Positions 1 to 8,825 of a DNA stretch of 64,000 nt are shown here, one piece after another (the first letter of the stretch is position 1; every line of letters starts with the position of its first letter). The stretch spans positions 276,200 to 340,199 of the forward strand of contig NZ_OMPU01000006.1 of NCBI RefSeq assembly GCF_900313065.1. Direction: 5' to 3'. A program made the translations under genes and the position numbers. Under the pieces are notes generated by a model, which saw nothing but the letters and a program-made list of their open reading frames with translations, did no database searches and had not been told where the DNA came from. The DNA is from Kiloniella sp. EL199 (GTDB taxonomy: Bacteria; Pseudomonadota; Alphaproteobacteria; Kiloniellales; Kiloniellaceae).

Positions 1-777
1 TTACGCCGTTTTCTCGACACGCCACCAGATTCTGTGGGCAAGACGGTATTTGTAGCTGTTACGCTCTGTCTTGTGGCTTCAATGATTGTATCGGCTGTTG
101 CGGTTTCTTTGAGACCAGTACAGGAAATCAATAAGCTTAAAGACAAGCAGATTAATATTCTGCAAGTGGCTGGACTTTATAATCCTGACACGGATGTGAC
201 CGAGGCATTCAAGGTTTTCGAACCACATGTGCTGGAACTCGCAACAGGTAAATTTACTGACCAGTTCGATGCGACCACATTTGATGATCGCGCTGCTGCG
301 GATGATCTTGAATTATCTGTGGAATTGACTGATGATCCTGCGTCTATCGGTCGGCAAGCTAAATTTGTTACTGTTTATCTTCTGCGTAATGAAGATGGCA
401 GTCTGGATAAGGTAATTTTGCCTCTACACGGTTATGGTCTTTGGTCAACGCTTTATGGCTTTATTGCTGTAGAAGAAAATGCCAATGATGTCTTTGGTTT
501 ACAGTTCTACAGCCACGCTGAAACACCGGGCCTTGGGGCCGAGGTTGATAATCCGCGCTGGAAATCATTATGGCGTGGTCAGAAGCTCTATGATGAGAAT
601 GGTGTGCTACAGATAACAGTTGCCAAAACGGCTCCGCCTGCAGGACAGGAATTCCATGTTGATGCTTTGGCTGGGGCGACACTAACGTCAAATGGTGTGG
701 ATAATCTGGTTCGTTTCTGGATGGGTAAGGCAGGATATGCTCCCTTCCTTGCATCCGTTAAAGCAGGAGAGATCTAA
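1..777 (+). CDS. nqrC: Na+-translocating NADH:quinone reductase subunit C (5'-partial)
   Basis: Subunit C of the sodium-pumping NADH:ubiquinone oxidoreductase, a periplasm-facing flavoprotein anchored by one N-terminal membrane helix. The reading frame is open to the first base of the window, and the residues before the GTG at 34 (ending PPDSV, then GKT) continue the family's N-terminal pattern, so the true start lies upstream and the GTG is not the start. A hydrophobic helix follows ([19 protein letters not shown]). The covalent FMN-attachment motif is present as AGATLTS; the acceptor Thr codon is at 679. The stop overlaps the nqrD start by one base (TAATG), which suggests translational coupling. 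Identification is firm from the motif plus nqrDEF downstream. Confidence 0.95.
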   Translation, partial: LRRFLDTPPDSVGKTVFVAVTLCLVASMIVSAVAVSLRPVQEINKLKDKQINILQVAGLYNPDTDVTEAFKVFEPHVLELATGKFTDQFDATTFDDRAAADDLELSVELTDDPASIGRQAKFVTVYLLRNEDGSLDKVILPLHGYGLWSTLYGFIAVEENANDVFGLQFYSHAETPGLGAEVDNPRWKSLWRGQKLYDENGVLQITVAKTAPPAGQEFHVDALAGATLTSNGVDNLVRFWMGKAGYAPFLASVKAGEI

Positions 778-1430
778 TGGCGCAAACTCCTAAAGAACTT
801 ATCCTTGACCCAATGGTCGATAACAACCCGATTACGCTACAGGTTCTGGGTATCTGTTCGGCGCTTGCGGTAACATCTTCCCTACAGGTTGCGTTTGTTA
901 TGGCCTTGGCCGTGACGGCGGTTACAGCCTTTGCATCTATGTTTATTTCAATGATCCGAAATCAGATCCCTGGTTCCATTCGGATTATTGTTCAGATGGT
1001 CATTATTGCGTCACTGGTTATTGTCGTTGATCAAGTCCTTAAGGCCTATGCCTTCGAAATTTCCAAAACACTGTCTGTTTTTGTCGGTTTGATCATTACC
1101 AACTGTATTGTGATGGGGCGTGCCGAGGCCTTTGCTATGAAGAATCCCCCGATTGCATCTTTCATCGATGGAATTGGTAATGGGTTAGGCTACGGCCTGA
1201 TATTGATGCTCGTCGGTGTGATTCGCGAGCTGTTCGGTTCCGGTTCTCTCTTTGGTGTGACGATACTTGAGACAGTTAATAATGGTGGTTGGTACGTGCC
1301 AAACGGTCTCTTGTTGTTGCCGCCGTCTGCCTTCTTTGTGATTGGTTTGATTATCTGGGCATTCCGCGCCTGGAAGCCAGAGCAAGTTGAAGAGCGTGAT
1401 TATAAAATTCAAGTGGTTGAGGAACACTAA
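777..1430 (+). CDS. nqrD: Na+-NQR subunit D
   Basis: Integral membrane subunit D of Na+-NQR, 217 residues, the usual family length. It has about six hydrophobic segments and, with NqrE, forms the pair of inverted-topology subunits thought to carry an iron centre and to take part in the Na+ path. The sequence shows the family pattern of a short polar N-terminus ([13 protein letters not shown]) followed by helices, and the [12 protein letters not shown] segment containing the conserved half-helix cysteine. It starts one base inside the nqrC stop and ends with the same TAATG arrangement into nqrE, so the subunits are probably made by coupled translation. Confidence 0.96.
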   Translation: MAQTPKELILDPMVDNNPITLQVLGICSALAVTSSLQVAFVMALAVTAVTAFASMFISMIRNQIPGSIRIIVQMVIIASLVIVVDQVLKAYAFEISKTLSVFVGLIITNCIVMGRAEAFAMKNPPIASFIDGIGNGLGYGLILMLVGVIRELFGSGSLFGVTILETVNNGGWYVPNGLLLLPPSAFFVIGLIIWAFRAWKPEQVEERDYKIQVVEEH

Positions 1431-2038
1431 TGGAAGAGCTGATCTCTTTAGCCGTAAAGGCGATTTTCGTCGAAAATCTTGCGCTTTCATTTTTCCTTGG
1501 CATGTGCACCTTTATTGCTGTGTCGAAAAAGATTGCGACTGCTATTGGACTGGGTATTTCCGTGATGATTGTGCAGGCCATTACTGTGCCGGCAAACAAT
1601 CTGATCCTGACGTATCTTCTGGCGCCGGGCGCTCTTTCCTGGGCAGGTTTTGGTAATGTTGATCTGACTTTTCTCGGTTTGATTTCTTATATCGGCGTTA
1701 TTGCTGCGCTGGTTCAGATCCTTGAAATGGTCTTGGATAAATATTTCCCGCCGCTCTACAATGCTTTGGGTGTGTTCCTGCCGTTGATTACGGTGAACTG
1801 TGCTATTCTTGGTGGTTCGCTCTTTATGGTCGAGCGTGACTATAACTTTGCAGAAGCGACAACCTACGGCATCTCTTCCGGTTTTGGTTGGGCTTTGGCG
1901 ATCACGGCAATGGCTGGTGTTCGGGAAAAGCTAAAGTATTCGGATATACCTGACGGCCTTCAGGGCCTTGGTATTACCTTCATCACTGCCGGCCTTATGG
2001 CGATGGCTTTCATGTCCTTTAGTGGCGTGAAACTGTAA
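1430..2038 (+). CDS. nqrE: Na+-NQR subunit E
   Basis: Integral membrane subunit E of Na+-NQR, 202 residues with six predicted helices, a paralogue of NqrD in inverted topology. Family hallmarks visible are the N-terminal [19 protein letters not shown] segment with its conserved cysteine and the central [19 protein letters not shown] segment with a second cysteine near the membrane middle; these two half-helices hold the intramembrane iron site in known structures. The start overlaps the nqrD stop by one base. A 13-base gap with a good ribosome site leads into nqrF. Confidence 0.96.
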   Translation: MEELISLAVKAIFVENLALSFFLGMCTFIAVSKKIATAIGLGISVMIVQAITVPANNLILTYLLAPGALSWAGFGNVDLTFLGLISYIGVIAALVQILEMVLDKYFPPLYNALGVFLPLITVNCAILGGSLFMVERDYNFAEATTYGISSGFGWALAITAMAGVREKLKYSDIPDGLQGLGITFITAGLMAMAFMSFSGVKL

Positions 2039-2051
2039 AGGGGAGGCTCAA

Positions 2052-3275
2052 TTGATCACATTTGGATTAGGCATCCTGCTTTTTACATTGATCGTTCTGG
2101 CACTTGTTACGATCATTCTCGCTGCACGCTCCAAGCTGGTTTCTACCGGAAACGTTGATATTACCATTAATGGCGAGAAAACGATTTCTGTGCCTGCTGG
2201 CGGAAAGTTGTTGCAAACACTGGCCGAACAGAAACTTTTTGTTCCTTCTGCTTGTGGTGGTGGTGGCACCTGTGCGCAATGTCGCGTTAAGATTTTTTCT
2301 GGTGGTGGTTCTATTCTGCCGACGGAGGAAAGCCATATCACAAAACGCGAAGCCTCTTGTGGCGACCGTCTGTCCTGTCAGGTCGCGGTTAAGCAGGATA
2401 TGGAAATTGAAGTTCCTGAAGAGGTTTTCGGTGTTAAAAAGTGGGAATGTACGGTTCGTTCAAACGAGAATGTGGCAACTTTCATTAAGGCATTAATACT
2501 TGATCTGCCTGAAGGTGAGGATGTCAACTTCCGTGCGGGGGGCTACATTCAGATTGAAGCACCTGCACATCAACTGAAATACAAAGATTTCGACGTTGAA
2601 GAAGAGTATCGGGAAGATTGGGACAAGTTCAATCTCTGGCAATACGAGTCGACAGTAAGTGAACCTGTTGAACGTGCTTATTCAATGGCAAACTACCCGG
2701 AAGAAAAGGGCATGATTATGCTCAATGTTCGTGTGGCATCACCGCCACCGGGAACACAGGGTATTCCTCCGGGACAAATGTCGTCTTATATCTTTAATTT
2801 GAAACCAGGTGATAAGGTGACGATCTCGGGGCCATTCGGCGAGTTTTTTGCACGCGATACTGATAAGGAAATGGTCTTTATCGGCGGCGGTGCGGGTATG
2901 GCGCCAATGCGTAGTCACATTTTTGACCAGCTTAAGCGTCTTAAGAACAAGGATCGTAAGATCACATTCTGGTACGGCGCGCGGTCAAAGCGGGAAATGT
3001 TCTTTGTTGAGGACTTTGATCAACTGGCAGCCGAGTTTCCAAACTTTACCTGGCATGTTGCTTTATCTGATGCACTGCCTGAAGATGATTGGGATGGCTA
3101 TACTGGATTCATTCATAACGTTCTTTATGATGAGTATCTTAAGAATCATACTGCGCCCGAGGATTGCGAGTATTATATGTGTGGACCTCCGATAATGAAT
3201 TCCTCGGTGATTAACATGCTCCTGGAGCTTGGAGTCGACCGCGAGGATATTATGTTGGATGATTTCGGTGGTTAG
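2052..3275 (+). CDS. nqrF: Na+-NQR subunit F, NADH-oxidising flavoprotein
   Basis: The electron entry subunit: it oxidises NADH through FAD and passes electrons to a [2Fe-2S] centre and on to the rest of Na+-NQR. 407 residues, the normal length. In order there is an N-terminal membrane helix (about 3-24), a ferredoxin-like domain with cluster ligands C68, C74, C77 and C109, an FAD-binding RAYSMANYP motif, an NADH-binding [12 protein letters not shown] motif and the C-terminal MLDDFGG ending. The start is TTG, preceded by AAGGGGAGG about eight bases upstream. It is the last nqr gene here: neither apbE (flavinyl transferase) nor nqrM (maturation factor) follows it. Confidence 0.97.
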   Translation: MITFGLGILLFTLIVLALVTIILAARSKLVSTGNVDITINGEKTISVPAGGKLLQTLAEQKLFVPSACGGGGTCAQCRVKIFSGGGSILPTEESHITKREASCGDRLSCQVAVKQDMEIEVPEEVFGVKKWECTVRSNENVATFIKALILDLPEGEDVNFRAGGYIQIEAPAHQLKYKDFDVEEEYREDWDKFNLWQYESTVSEPVERAYSMANYPEEKGMIMLNVRVASPPPGTQGIPPGQMSSYIFNLKPGDKVTISGPFGEFFARDTDKEMVFIGGGAGMAPMRSHIFDQLKRLKNKDRKITFWYGARSKREMFFVEDFDQLAAEFPNFTWHVALSDALPEDDWDGYTGFIHNVLYDEYLKNHTAPEDCEYYMCGPPIMNSSVINMLLELGVDREDIMLDDFGG

Positions 3276-3637
3276 GATTAAAGTTTCAAATGGTCAGAGT
3301 GATCTCTAACCCTTTTTAAGGTGATTTGTTTCTTGGTAATAAAAAGATTTGTCGACGCCTATGTGCAAAAGCTATCAAGTTCCAGCTGGCGTTCTCGTGG
3401 GAATTATGGTGATGAGCTGGAAAGATAGTTAGTTTCTATCCTGAATTAGCCATTTCTTATAGAGCCTTGATAAAATAGATTGCTGTTTCTGTGGTTTTGT
3501 CATGAATATCAGGTGAGATTTTCAACTGGTGCTGAATAAAATCGATTAATTAGGTCATTGAAGATAAAGGATTTTCTTCTTATCTTTACCTTTGTTGAAA
3601 AAACTAAAAAAAAACTGTCAAAAATCTATTCCGTCGC
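3276..3637. other. Intergenic region after nqrF
   Basis: About 360 bases between nqrF and the tRNA-Asp promoter. No convincing gene is visible. It contains a widely spaced perfect inverted repeat (TTCCAGCT at 3380-3387 with AGCTGGAA at 3414-3421) and a weaker one (AAGATAA at 3561-3567 with TTATCTT at 3580-3586). A 23-codon ATG frame at 3361-3432 has no ribosome site and is not called. No strong terminator with a T-run follows nqrF. Confidence 0.5.
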
Positions 3638-3666
3638 TTGACAGGGAAGAGGGACTACATTAAACA
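3638..3666 (+). promoter_or_regulatory. Sigma-70-type promoter of the tRNA-Asp pair
   Basis: A perfect -35 box TTGACA at 3638-3643 is followed by a 17-base spacer and a -10-like TAAACA at 3661-3666. Transcription would begin about 20 bases before the first tRNA. The leader holds a small hairpin (CGTCC at 3673-3677 with GGACG at 3682-3686). The -10 is weak (three of six consensus bases), but the position and spacing fit the tRNA gene directly downstream. Confidence 0.65.
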
Positions 3667-3693
3667 AACCCTCGTCCGCAGGGACGGTTTTGT

Positions 3694-3770
3694 GGGGGTG
3701 TAGCTCAGTTGGTTAGAGCGCTGGCCTGTCACGCCAGAGGTCGCGAGTTCAAGTCTCGTCATCCTCGCCA
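3694..3770 (+). tRNA. tRNA-Asp (GTC), copy 1
   Basis: A full cloverleaf can be folded: acceptor arm GGGGGTG with CATCCTC (two G-U pairs), a D arm starting GCTC, anticodon stem CTGGC/GCCAG around the loop CTGTCAC with anticodon GTC, a T arm with GTTCAAGT, discriminator G and an encoded CCA end. The GTC anticodon and discriminator G identify it as aspartate tRNA. It is the first of two adjacent identical copies. Confidence 0.97.
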
Positions 3771-3800
3771 TTCAACCGTCCACCGATGGCACTCTTCTGC

Positions 3801-3877
3801 GGGGGTGTAGCTCAGTTGGTTAGAGCGCTGGCCTGTCACGCCAGAGGTCGCGAGTTCAAGTCTCGTCATCCTCGCCA
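3801..3877 (+). tRNA. tRNA-Asp (GTC), copy 2
   Basis: A second aspartate tRNA, identical over its 77 bases to the copy 30 bases upstream, again with anticodon GTC and an encoded CCA. The 30-base spacer has no promoter-like motif, so both copies are probably cut from a single precursor driven by the promoter at 3638. Confidence 0.97.
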
Positions 3878-4045
3878 TCATTTCTTATTGATACTCCTCG
3901 TATCCTTATAATATTCCTGTATATTTTAATACATTGCAAATATTTATCCTATAGAATGGAATGTGTTTCCTTTTGTTCTTCGGGTAATACTTGATTCAGC
4001 TACTGGGACAACACGATTTTTTTCTAGATTGTGGCGATTCTATGT

Positions 4046-4074
4046 TTGCTTATGTCGCCTTTGGGCGATATTTA
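4046..4074 (+). promoter_or_regulatory. Candidate promoter of the nuo operon
   Basis: TTGCTT at 4046-4051, a 17-base spacer and TATTTA at 4069-4074 give a plausible sigma-70 promoter about 95 bases before nuoA. The spacer contains a TCGCC/GGCGA inverted repeat (4055-4059 and 4064-4068), which could be an operator or chance. This is inferred from motif and position only. Confidence 0.4.
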
Positions 4075-4170
4075 GTACATACTTAAAAAATAGGGCCATA
4101 AAAGGCCTCTTGTCATATTCGACATGAAAGGCGATTTGCGCGGTAACCCTCGTGTAGATTGTATGGAGAG

Positions 4171-4542
4171 ATGGGCTTAGATGGGATGTTGGCAGAATAT
4201 CTGCCAATTCTGATCTTTCTCGGAATTGCAGTAGGGCTGGCGATCGCAATGATGCTAGCTTCTGTAATCATGGCTAAACAGCACCCTGATTCAGAGAAAA
4301 TCAGTACTTATGAGTGTGGTTTCGAAGCGTTTGATGATGCGCGAAGCCGTTTTGATGTGCGCTTCTATCTGGTGGCGATCCTCTTCATTATTTTTGATCT
4401 TGAAGTAGCCTTCCTGTTCCCCTGGGCTGTATCTCTTGGTGATATCGGTCTCTTTGGTTTCTGGTCGATGGTGATCTTTCTGGTCATTTTGACGATTGGC
4501 TTTGCATACGAATGGAAGAAAGGGGCATTGGAATGGGAGTAA
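4171..4542 (+). CDS. nuoA: NADH-quinone oxidoreductase subunit A
   Basis: Small membrane subunit of proton-pumping complex I, about 123 residues with three helices. The family signature is clear: the loop [21 protein letters not shown], containing the conserved cysteine near the quinone site, followed by [11 protein letters not shown]. The start is uncertain: ATG at 4171 lies directly against a GGAGAG sequence, too close for a normal ribosome site, while the in-frame ATG at 4186 gives the more usual MLAEYLP start. It is the first gene of the 14-gene nuo operon and overlaps nuoB. Confidence 0.95.
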   Translation: MGLDGMLAEYLPILIFLGIAVGLAIAMMLASVIMAKQHPDSEKISTYECGFEAFDDARSRFDVRFYLVAILFIIFDLEVAFLFPWAVSLGDIGLFGFWSMVIFLVILTIGFAYEWKKGALEWE

Positions 4543-5087
4543 TCTCTAATCCAGCTCTCAAGCAAGGGGCACCGCTGCCACCGGGGCCGGAACAGGATCT
4601 TGTTCTGCAAAATGTTGGCGAAGAACTCGCCGAACGTGGCTTTGTGTTGGCGCGTATGGATCAACTGACGGGTTGGGCGCAATCGGGATCACTATGGCCC
4701 ATGACTTTTGGTTTGGCTTGCTGTGCGGTCGAAATGATGCACGCGGCATGTAGCCGTTATGACATGGACCGTTTTGGCATGGTTTTTCGCCCGTCGCCCC
4801 GTCAGTCTGATGTGATGATTGTTGCCGGTACGCTTACCAACAAAATGGCACCGGCCTTGCGCAAGGTTTATGATCAGATGCCAGAGCCTCGTTGGGTTAT
4901 CTCAATGGGGTCTTGTGCTAATGGTGGTGGCTATTATCACTATTCCTATTCTGTTGTTCGTGGCTGTGACCGGGTCGTTCCTGTAGATATCTATGTACCG
5001 GGATGCCCGCCGACTGCTGAGGCGCTTATTTACGGTATTCTACAGCTTCAGAAGAAAATCAAACGAACCGCGAAATTCCGCAGGTAG
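4533..5087 (+). CDS. nuoB: NADH-quinone oxidoreductase subunit B (N2 cluster)
   Basis: Peripheral-arm subunit that binds the terminal [4Fe-4S] cluster N2, which hands electrons to quinone. Four cluster ligands are visible: the adjacent pair C63-C64 in [11 protein letters not shown]128 in GSCANGGG and C158 in YVPGCPPT. I chose the ATG at 4533 (184 residues) over an earlier in-frame ATG at 4512 because an AAGGGG ribosome site sits a short distance ahead of it. The start lies ten bases inside nuoA, so the two are probably translationally coupled. Confidence 0.96.
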   Translation: MGVISNPALKQGAPLPPGPEQDLVLQNVGEELAERGFVLARMDQLTGWAQSGSLWPMTFGLACCAVEMMHAACSRYDMDRFGMVFRPSPRQSDVMIVAGTLTNKMAPALRKVYDQMPEPRWVISMGSCANGGGYYHYSYSVVRGCDRVVPVDIYVPGCPPTAEALIYGILQLQKKIKRTAKFRR

Positions 5088-5122
5088 CCTATTTCAGGCA
5101 TTCCTAAATACTGGTGAACTAT

Positions 5123-5743
5123 ATGAATCAGGCTTTACTGGACTTGGGCGATTATATCGCCACTACCTTGGGAGAGGCGGTAACTGGATCAGAGCTTATA
5201 AATGACGAACTTGTCATCTGGGCAAAGTCAGATACCCTTCTTGAGGTTATAAAGTTCCTAAGAGACAATCAAAACTGTCAATTCAGACAGCTGGTGGAAT
5301 TGACTGCGGTTGATTATCCGGCCCGGGAAGATCGTTTTGAACTCGTTTACTGTCTTCTATCTCTTACTCACAATCAGCGTGTTAAGGTCAAGTTTTCAAC
5401 AAGTGATGAAACGCCTGTTGAATCTGTAACAGGGCTGTTCAGTTCTGCTATCTGGTACGAGCGCGAAGTGTGGGATATGTACGGTATTTTCTTTGCCAAT
5501 CATCCGGATTTGCGCCGTATGTTGACTGACTATGGTTTTGAAGGTCATCCGCTGCGCAAGGATTTCCCGCTTACAGGTTATGTCGAAGTCAGATATGACG
5601 AAGCGCAAAAGCGTGTTGTTTACGAACCTGTGAAACTGACACAGGAATTCCGGAATTTCGATTTCTCCAGCCCGTGGGAAGGTATTGTAAATCTGCCGGG
5701 TGATGAGAAAGCCGAACAGGAAAATGAAGAGGGGGCTGCTTAA
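5123..5743 (+). CDS. nuoC: NADH-quinone oxidoreductase subunit C
   Basis: Peripheral-arm 30 kDa subunit of complex I, about 206 residues. It carries no cofactor and braces NuoD and NuoB near the quinone chamber. The family signature EREVWDMYGIFFANHPDLRR, followed by GFEGHPLRKDFPLTGY, is present. NuoC and NuoD are separate genes here, unlike the fused NuoCD of enteric bacteria. The ATG at 5123 is preferred over GTG at 5114 because GGTGA lies about six bases before it. The C-terminus is acidic. The stop TAA immediately precedes the nuoD ATG. Confidence 0.96.
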   Translation: MNQALLDLGDYIATTLGEAVTGSELINDELVIWAKSDTLLEVIKFLRDNQNCQFRQLVELTAVDYPAREDRFELVYCLLSLTHNQRVKVKFSTSDETPVESVTGLFSSAIWYEREVWDMYGIFFANHPDLRRMLTDYGFEGHPLRKDFPLTGYVEVRYDEAQKRVVYEPVKLTQEFRNFDFSSPWEGIVNLPGDEKAEQENEEGAA

Positions 5744-6922
5744 ATGGCTGAAGCAACGATTAAGCCTCTTACGCTGAACTTTGGTCCTCAGCATCCGGCT
5801 GCGCACGGTGTTCTTCGTCTCGTTATGGAAATGGATGGCGAGATCATCGAACGGGCAGATCCGCATATTGGTCTGCTGCACCGTGGCACAGAAAAGTTGA
5901 TTGAATATAAGACCTATTTACAGGCAATTCCTTATTTTGACCGCCTTGATTATGTGGCACCGATGAACCAAGAGCATGTTTTTGCTCTTGCTGTTGAAAA
6001 GCTGCTTGATATCGAAGTGCCAAAGCGCGGTCAGTACATCCGTGTTCTCTATTGCGAAATCGGACGTATTCTAAATCACCTTTTGAATATCACGACTTTT
6101 GCGATTGACGTTGGTGCGATGACACCTATCCTCTGGGGCTTTGAACAACGTGAAATCCTGATGGAATTCTACGAGCGTGCTTGTGGTGCCAGATTACACG
6201 CTGCTTACTTCCGTCCGGGTGGTGTGCATCAGGATCTTCCAGCCGGATTGCTGTCCGATATTTCAGAATTTTGTGATAACTTCCCGGCCTTTATTGACGA
6301 CCTCGAAGGTTTGTTGACTGAAAACAGAATTTTCCGTCAAAGAACAGTTGATATCGGTGTTATGAATTTTGACGAAGCGATGGATTGGGGGCTTTCCGGT
6401 CCTATGATCCGTGGTTCCGGTATTGCATGGGATCTGCGTAAATCACAACCTTACGATTGTTATGATGAACTGGATTTTGATATTCCAGTTGGGAAAAACG
6501 GTGATTGTTTCGACAGATATCTTGTTCGTGTCGAAGAGATGCGTCAGTCCCTGCATATTATGAAGCAGTGTATTGAGAAGATGCCTGAAGGGCCTGTTCT
6601 TGCGCCAAATCATAAAGTTACCCCTCCGCGTCGTGATGATATGAAACGCTCTATGGAAGCGTTGATCCACCACTTCAAACTTTATACAGAAGGTTTCCAC
6701 GTTCCTGCCGGTGAAACTTATATTGCGGTCGAAGCTCCCAAGGGAGAGTTCGGTGTTTATCTGGTCGCTGATGGATCAAATAAACCATACCGTTGTAAAA
6801 TTAAAGCACCGGGATTTGCGCACCTAGCTGCCATGGATTACATGTGCCGCGGGCACATGCTGGCTGATAGTGTCGCTATTCTGGGTTCAATGGATATCGT
6901 CTTCGGCGAGGTTGACCGATGA
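5744..6922 (+). CDS. nuoD: NADH-quinone oxidoreductase subunit D
   Basis: The 49 kDa subunit of complex I, related to the large subunit of NiFe hydrogenases, which together with NuoB forms the quinone reduction site. 392 residues, typical of alphaproteobacteria. Visible signatures are [14 protein letters not shown] near the N-terminus, containing the quinone-site histidine, then [13 protein letters not shown], and the C-terminal DIVFGEVDR ending. The start directly abuts the nuoC stop and the end overlaps nuoE by four bases (ATGA). Confidence 0.98.
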   Translation: MAEATIKPLTLNFGPQHPAAHGVLRLVMEMDGEIIERADPHIGLLHRGTEKLIEYKTYLQAIPYFDRLDYVAPMNQEHVFALAVEKLLDIEVPKRGQYIRVLYCEIGRILNHLLNITTFAIDVGAMTPILWGFEQREILMEFYERACGARLHAAYFRPGGVHQDLPAGLLSDISEFCDNFPAFIDDLEGLLTENRIFRQRTVDIGVMNFDEAMDWGLSGPMIRGSGIAWDLRKSQPYDCYDELDFDIPVGKNGDCFDRYLVRVEEMRQSLHIMKQCIEKMPEGPVLAPNHKVTPPRRDDMKRSMEALIHHFKLYTEGFHVPAGETYIAVEAPKGEFGVYLVADGSNKPYRCKIKAPGFAHLAAMDYMCRGHMLADSVAILGSMDIVFGEVDR

Positions 6923-7524
6923 AAACCAGTAGTTTTCCAAAAGCCAAAACTGGCGACTTTAAGTTTACCGAAGAAAACCTTCGTGAAGCTGAAAAGATTG
7001 TTGCCAAGTACCCTGAGGGCCGTCAGGCCAGCGCGATTATAAGTCTTTTCTATATTGCGCAAAAACAGAATGACGGCTGGCTACCGCCAGAGGCAATTGA
7101 ATACGTTGCCGAATATCTTGAAATTGCACCAATTCGTGCGCACGAAGTTGCAACCTTCTATACGATGTTTAATCTAAAACCTGTTGGTAAGTATTTTATT
7201 CAGGTTTGCCGGACAACACCGTGCTGGCTGAACGGATCAGACAACATTTTGAAAGCGGCAATGGATAAAATTGGCGTTAGTAAAGTTGGTGATGTTAGCG
7301 AAGACGGTCTTTTCTCTGTTGTTGAAGTTGAATGTATGGGCGCTTGCTGTAACGCGCCAATGGTTCAGATCAATGACTGGTATTATGAAGATCTTTCGCC
7401 TGAACGGATGATGGAAATCGTTGAAGAACTTCGCGCAGGCAAAGACGTGCCGATCGGATCACAAATTGGCCGTCTTACTTCTGCACCAGAGGGTGAGCGT
7501 ACAACCCTAAAAGGGGGTGAATGA
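6919..7524 (+). CDS. nuoE: NADH-quinone oxidoreductase subunit E
   Basis: The 24 kDa subunit, a thioredoxin-fold protein that binds the [2Fe-2S] cluster N1a beside the FMN of NuoF. The four ligands are visible as C97 and C102 (CRTTPC) and C139 and C143 (CMGAC). 201 residues; the tail after about residue 170 is the usual variable extension. It overlaps nuoD by four bases at its start and nuoF by four bases at its end, which is consistent with tight coupling of the NADH-dehydrogenase module genes. Confidence 0.97.
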   Translation: MKTSSFPKAKTGDFKFTEENLREAEKIVAKYPEGRQASAIISLFYIAQKQNDGWLPPEAIEYVAEYLEIAPIRAHEVATFYTMFNLKPVGKYFIQVCRTTPCWLNGSDNILKAAMDKIGVSKVGDVSEDGLFSVVEVECMGACCNAPMVQINDWYYEDLSPERMMEIVEELRAGKDVPIGSQIGRLTSAPEGERTTLKGGE

Positions 7525-8816
7525 TGCCACTTCTAGAAGATAAAGATCGTATTTTCCAAAATCTTTACGGACAAGACGATTGGGGGCTGGAAGGTGCCAA
7601 GAAACGTGGCATTTGGATAGATACCAAAGATCTGGTTGCTCTTGGGCGCGAAGAGATTGTCAATCGTATGAAAGACTCTGGCCTGCGTGGTCGTGGTGGT
7701 GCGGGTTTCCCGGCTGGCATTAAATGGTCTTTCATGCCGAAAGAAGATCCAAGCCGTCCGAGCTATCTGGTCGTTAATGCCGATGAATCCGAACCGGGGT
7801 CCTGTAAAGACCGTGAGATCATGCGTAATGATCCACATACGCTTATTGAAGGTTGCCTGATTGCTGGTTTCGCAATGGGCGCACATACGGCCTACATTTA
7901 TATTCGCGGTGAGTATTATCTGGAATCTACGCGGCTCGAAGCTGCTATTGAGCAGGCAAGAGCTGATGGGTTGCTGGGTGACGATGCCTGCGGTTCTGGC
8001 TGGGCATTTGATGTTCACGTTCACCGTGGTGCTGGTGCCTATATCTGTGGTGAGGAAACGGCGCTTCTGGAAAGTCTGGAAGGCAAAAAAGGTCAACCTC
8101 GTTTGAAACCACCATTCCCTGCTGCCTGTGGTCTGTATGGATGCCCAACAACTGTGACCAATGTGGAAACAGTTGCTGTGTCGCCGACCATTTTGCGCAG
8201 AGGTCCTGATTGGTGGAAACAGTTCGGCCGTGAAAATAACACTGGTACAAAGATTTTCTCTATTTCTGGTCACGTGAACAAGCCGTGTAACGTCGAGGAA
8301 GCGATGAGCATTCCTTTGCGAGAGCTTATCGAAAAGCATGCCGGTGGTGTTCGCGGCGGTTGGGATAATCTGCTGGCGGTCATTCCGGGTGGATCATCGG
8401 TTCCTATGCTGCCAAAGCATGTGTGCGATACCATGACAATGGATTTTGACGCGTTACGCGAAGCAGGATCCGGTTTGGGAACCGCGGCGGTAATCGTCAT
8501 GGATAAATCCACCGATGTTGTCGAAGCGATCTGCCGACTTTCACATTTCTATCAACACGAAAGTTGTGGCCAGTGTACGCCATGTCGCGAAGGAACGGGA
8601 TGGATGTTCCGCCTTATGCAGCGCATGGTTCGCGGTGAAGCCGATGTTGAAGAAATCGATATGCTTTGGGATGTTACCAAGCAGGTAGAAGGTCACACGA
8701 TTTGTGCGCTTGGTGATGCTGCAGCTTGGCCGATCCAGGGCTTGATCCGGAATTTCCGTCCGGAACTCGAGCGTCGGATTAACGAATACAAGCAATCGCG
8801 CCAGGCAGCGGAGTAG
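7521..8816 (+). CDS. nuoF: NADH-quinone oxidoreductase subunit F (NADH/FMN)
   Basis: The 51 kDa subunit, which binds NADH and FMN and the [4Fe-4S] cluster N3, and is where NADH electrons enter complex I. 431 residues. The glycine-rich NADH-binding segment ([13 protein letters not shown]), the FMN segment ([16 protein letters not shown]) and the cluster motif [14 protein letters not shown] around residues 348-358, with a further cysteine near 395 in HTICALGD, are all present. ATG at 7521 overlaps the nuoE stop; a second ATG at 7524 is an equally possible start. Confidence 0.98.
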   Translation: MMPLLEDKDRIFQNLYGQDDWGLEGAKKRGIWIDTKDLVALGREEIVNRMKDSGLRGRGGAGFPAGIKWSFMPKEDPSRPSYLVVNADESEPGSCKDREIMRNDPHTLIEGCLIAGFAMGAHTAYIYIRGEYYLESTRLEAAIEQARADGLLGDDACGSGWAFDVHVHRGAGAYICGEETALLESLEGKKGQPRLKPPFPAACGLYGCPTTVTNVETVAVSPTILRRGPDWWKQFGRENNTGTKIFSISGHVNKPCNVEEAMSIPLRELIEKHAGGVRGGWDNLLAVIPGGSSVPMLPKHVCDTMTMDFDALREAGSGLGTAAVIVMDKSTDVVEAICRLSHFYQHESCGQCTPCREGTGWMFRLMQRMVRGEADVEEIDMLWDVTKQVEGHTICALGDAAAWPIQGLIRNFRPELERRINEYKQSRQAAE

Positions 8817-8825
8817 GAGAGACTG

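Noticed and set aside
3361..3432. A 23-codon frame after nqrF
   Set aside because: No ribosome site, no similarity to NqrM or any family I know, and it overlaps a spaced inverted repeat.
3561..3586. Inverted repeat as an nqr terminator
   Set aside because: The stem is only seven AT-rich pairs with a 12-base loop and no T-run, and it lies almost 300 bases past nqrF.
7533..8339. A 268-codon open frame on the minus strand
   Set aside because: It lies wholly inside nuoF, whose plus-strand product has all cofactor motifs; the minus-strand product shows no recognisable domain.
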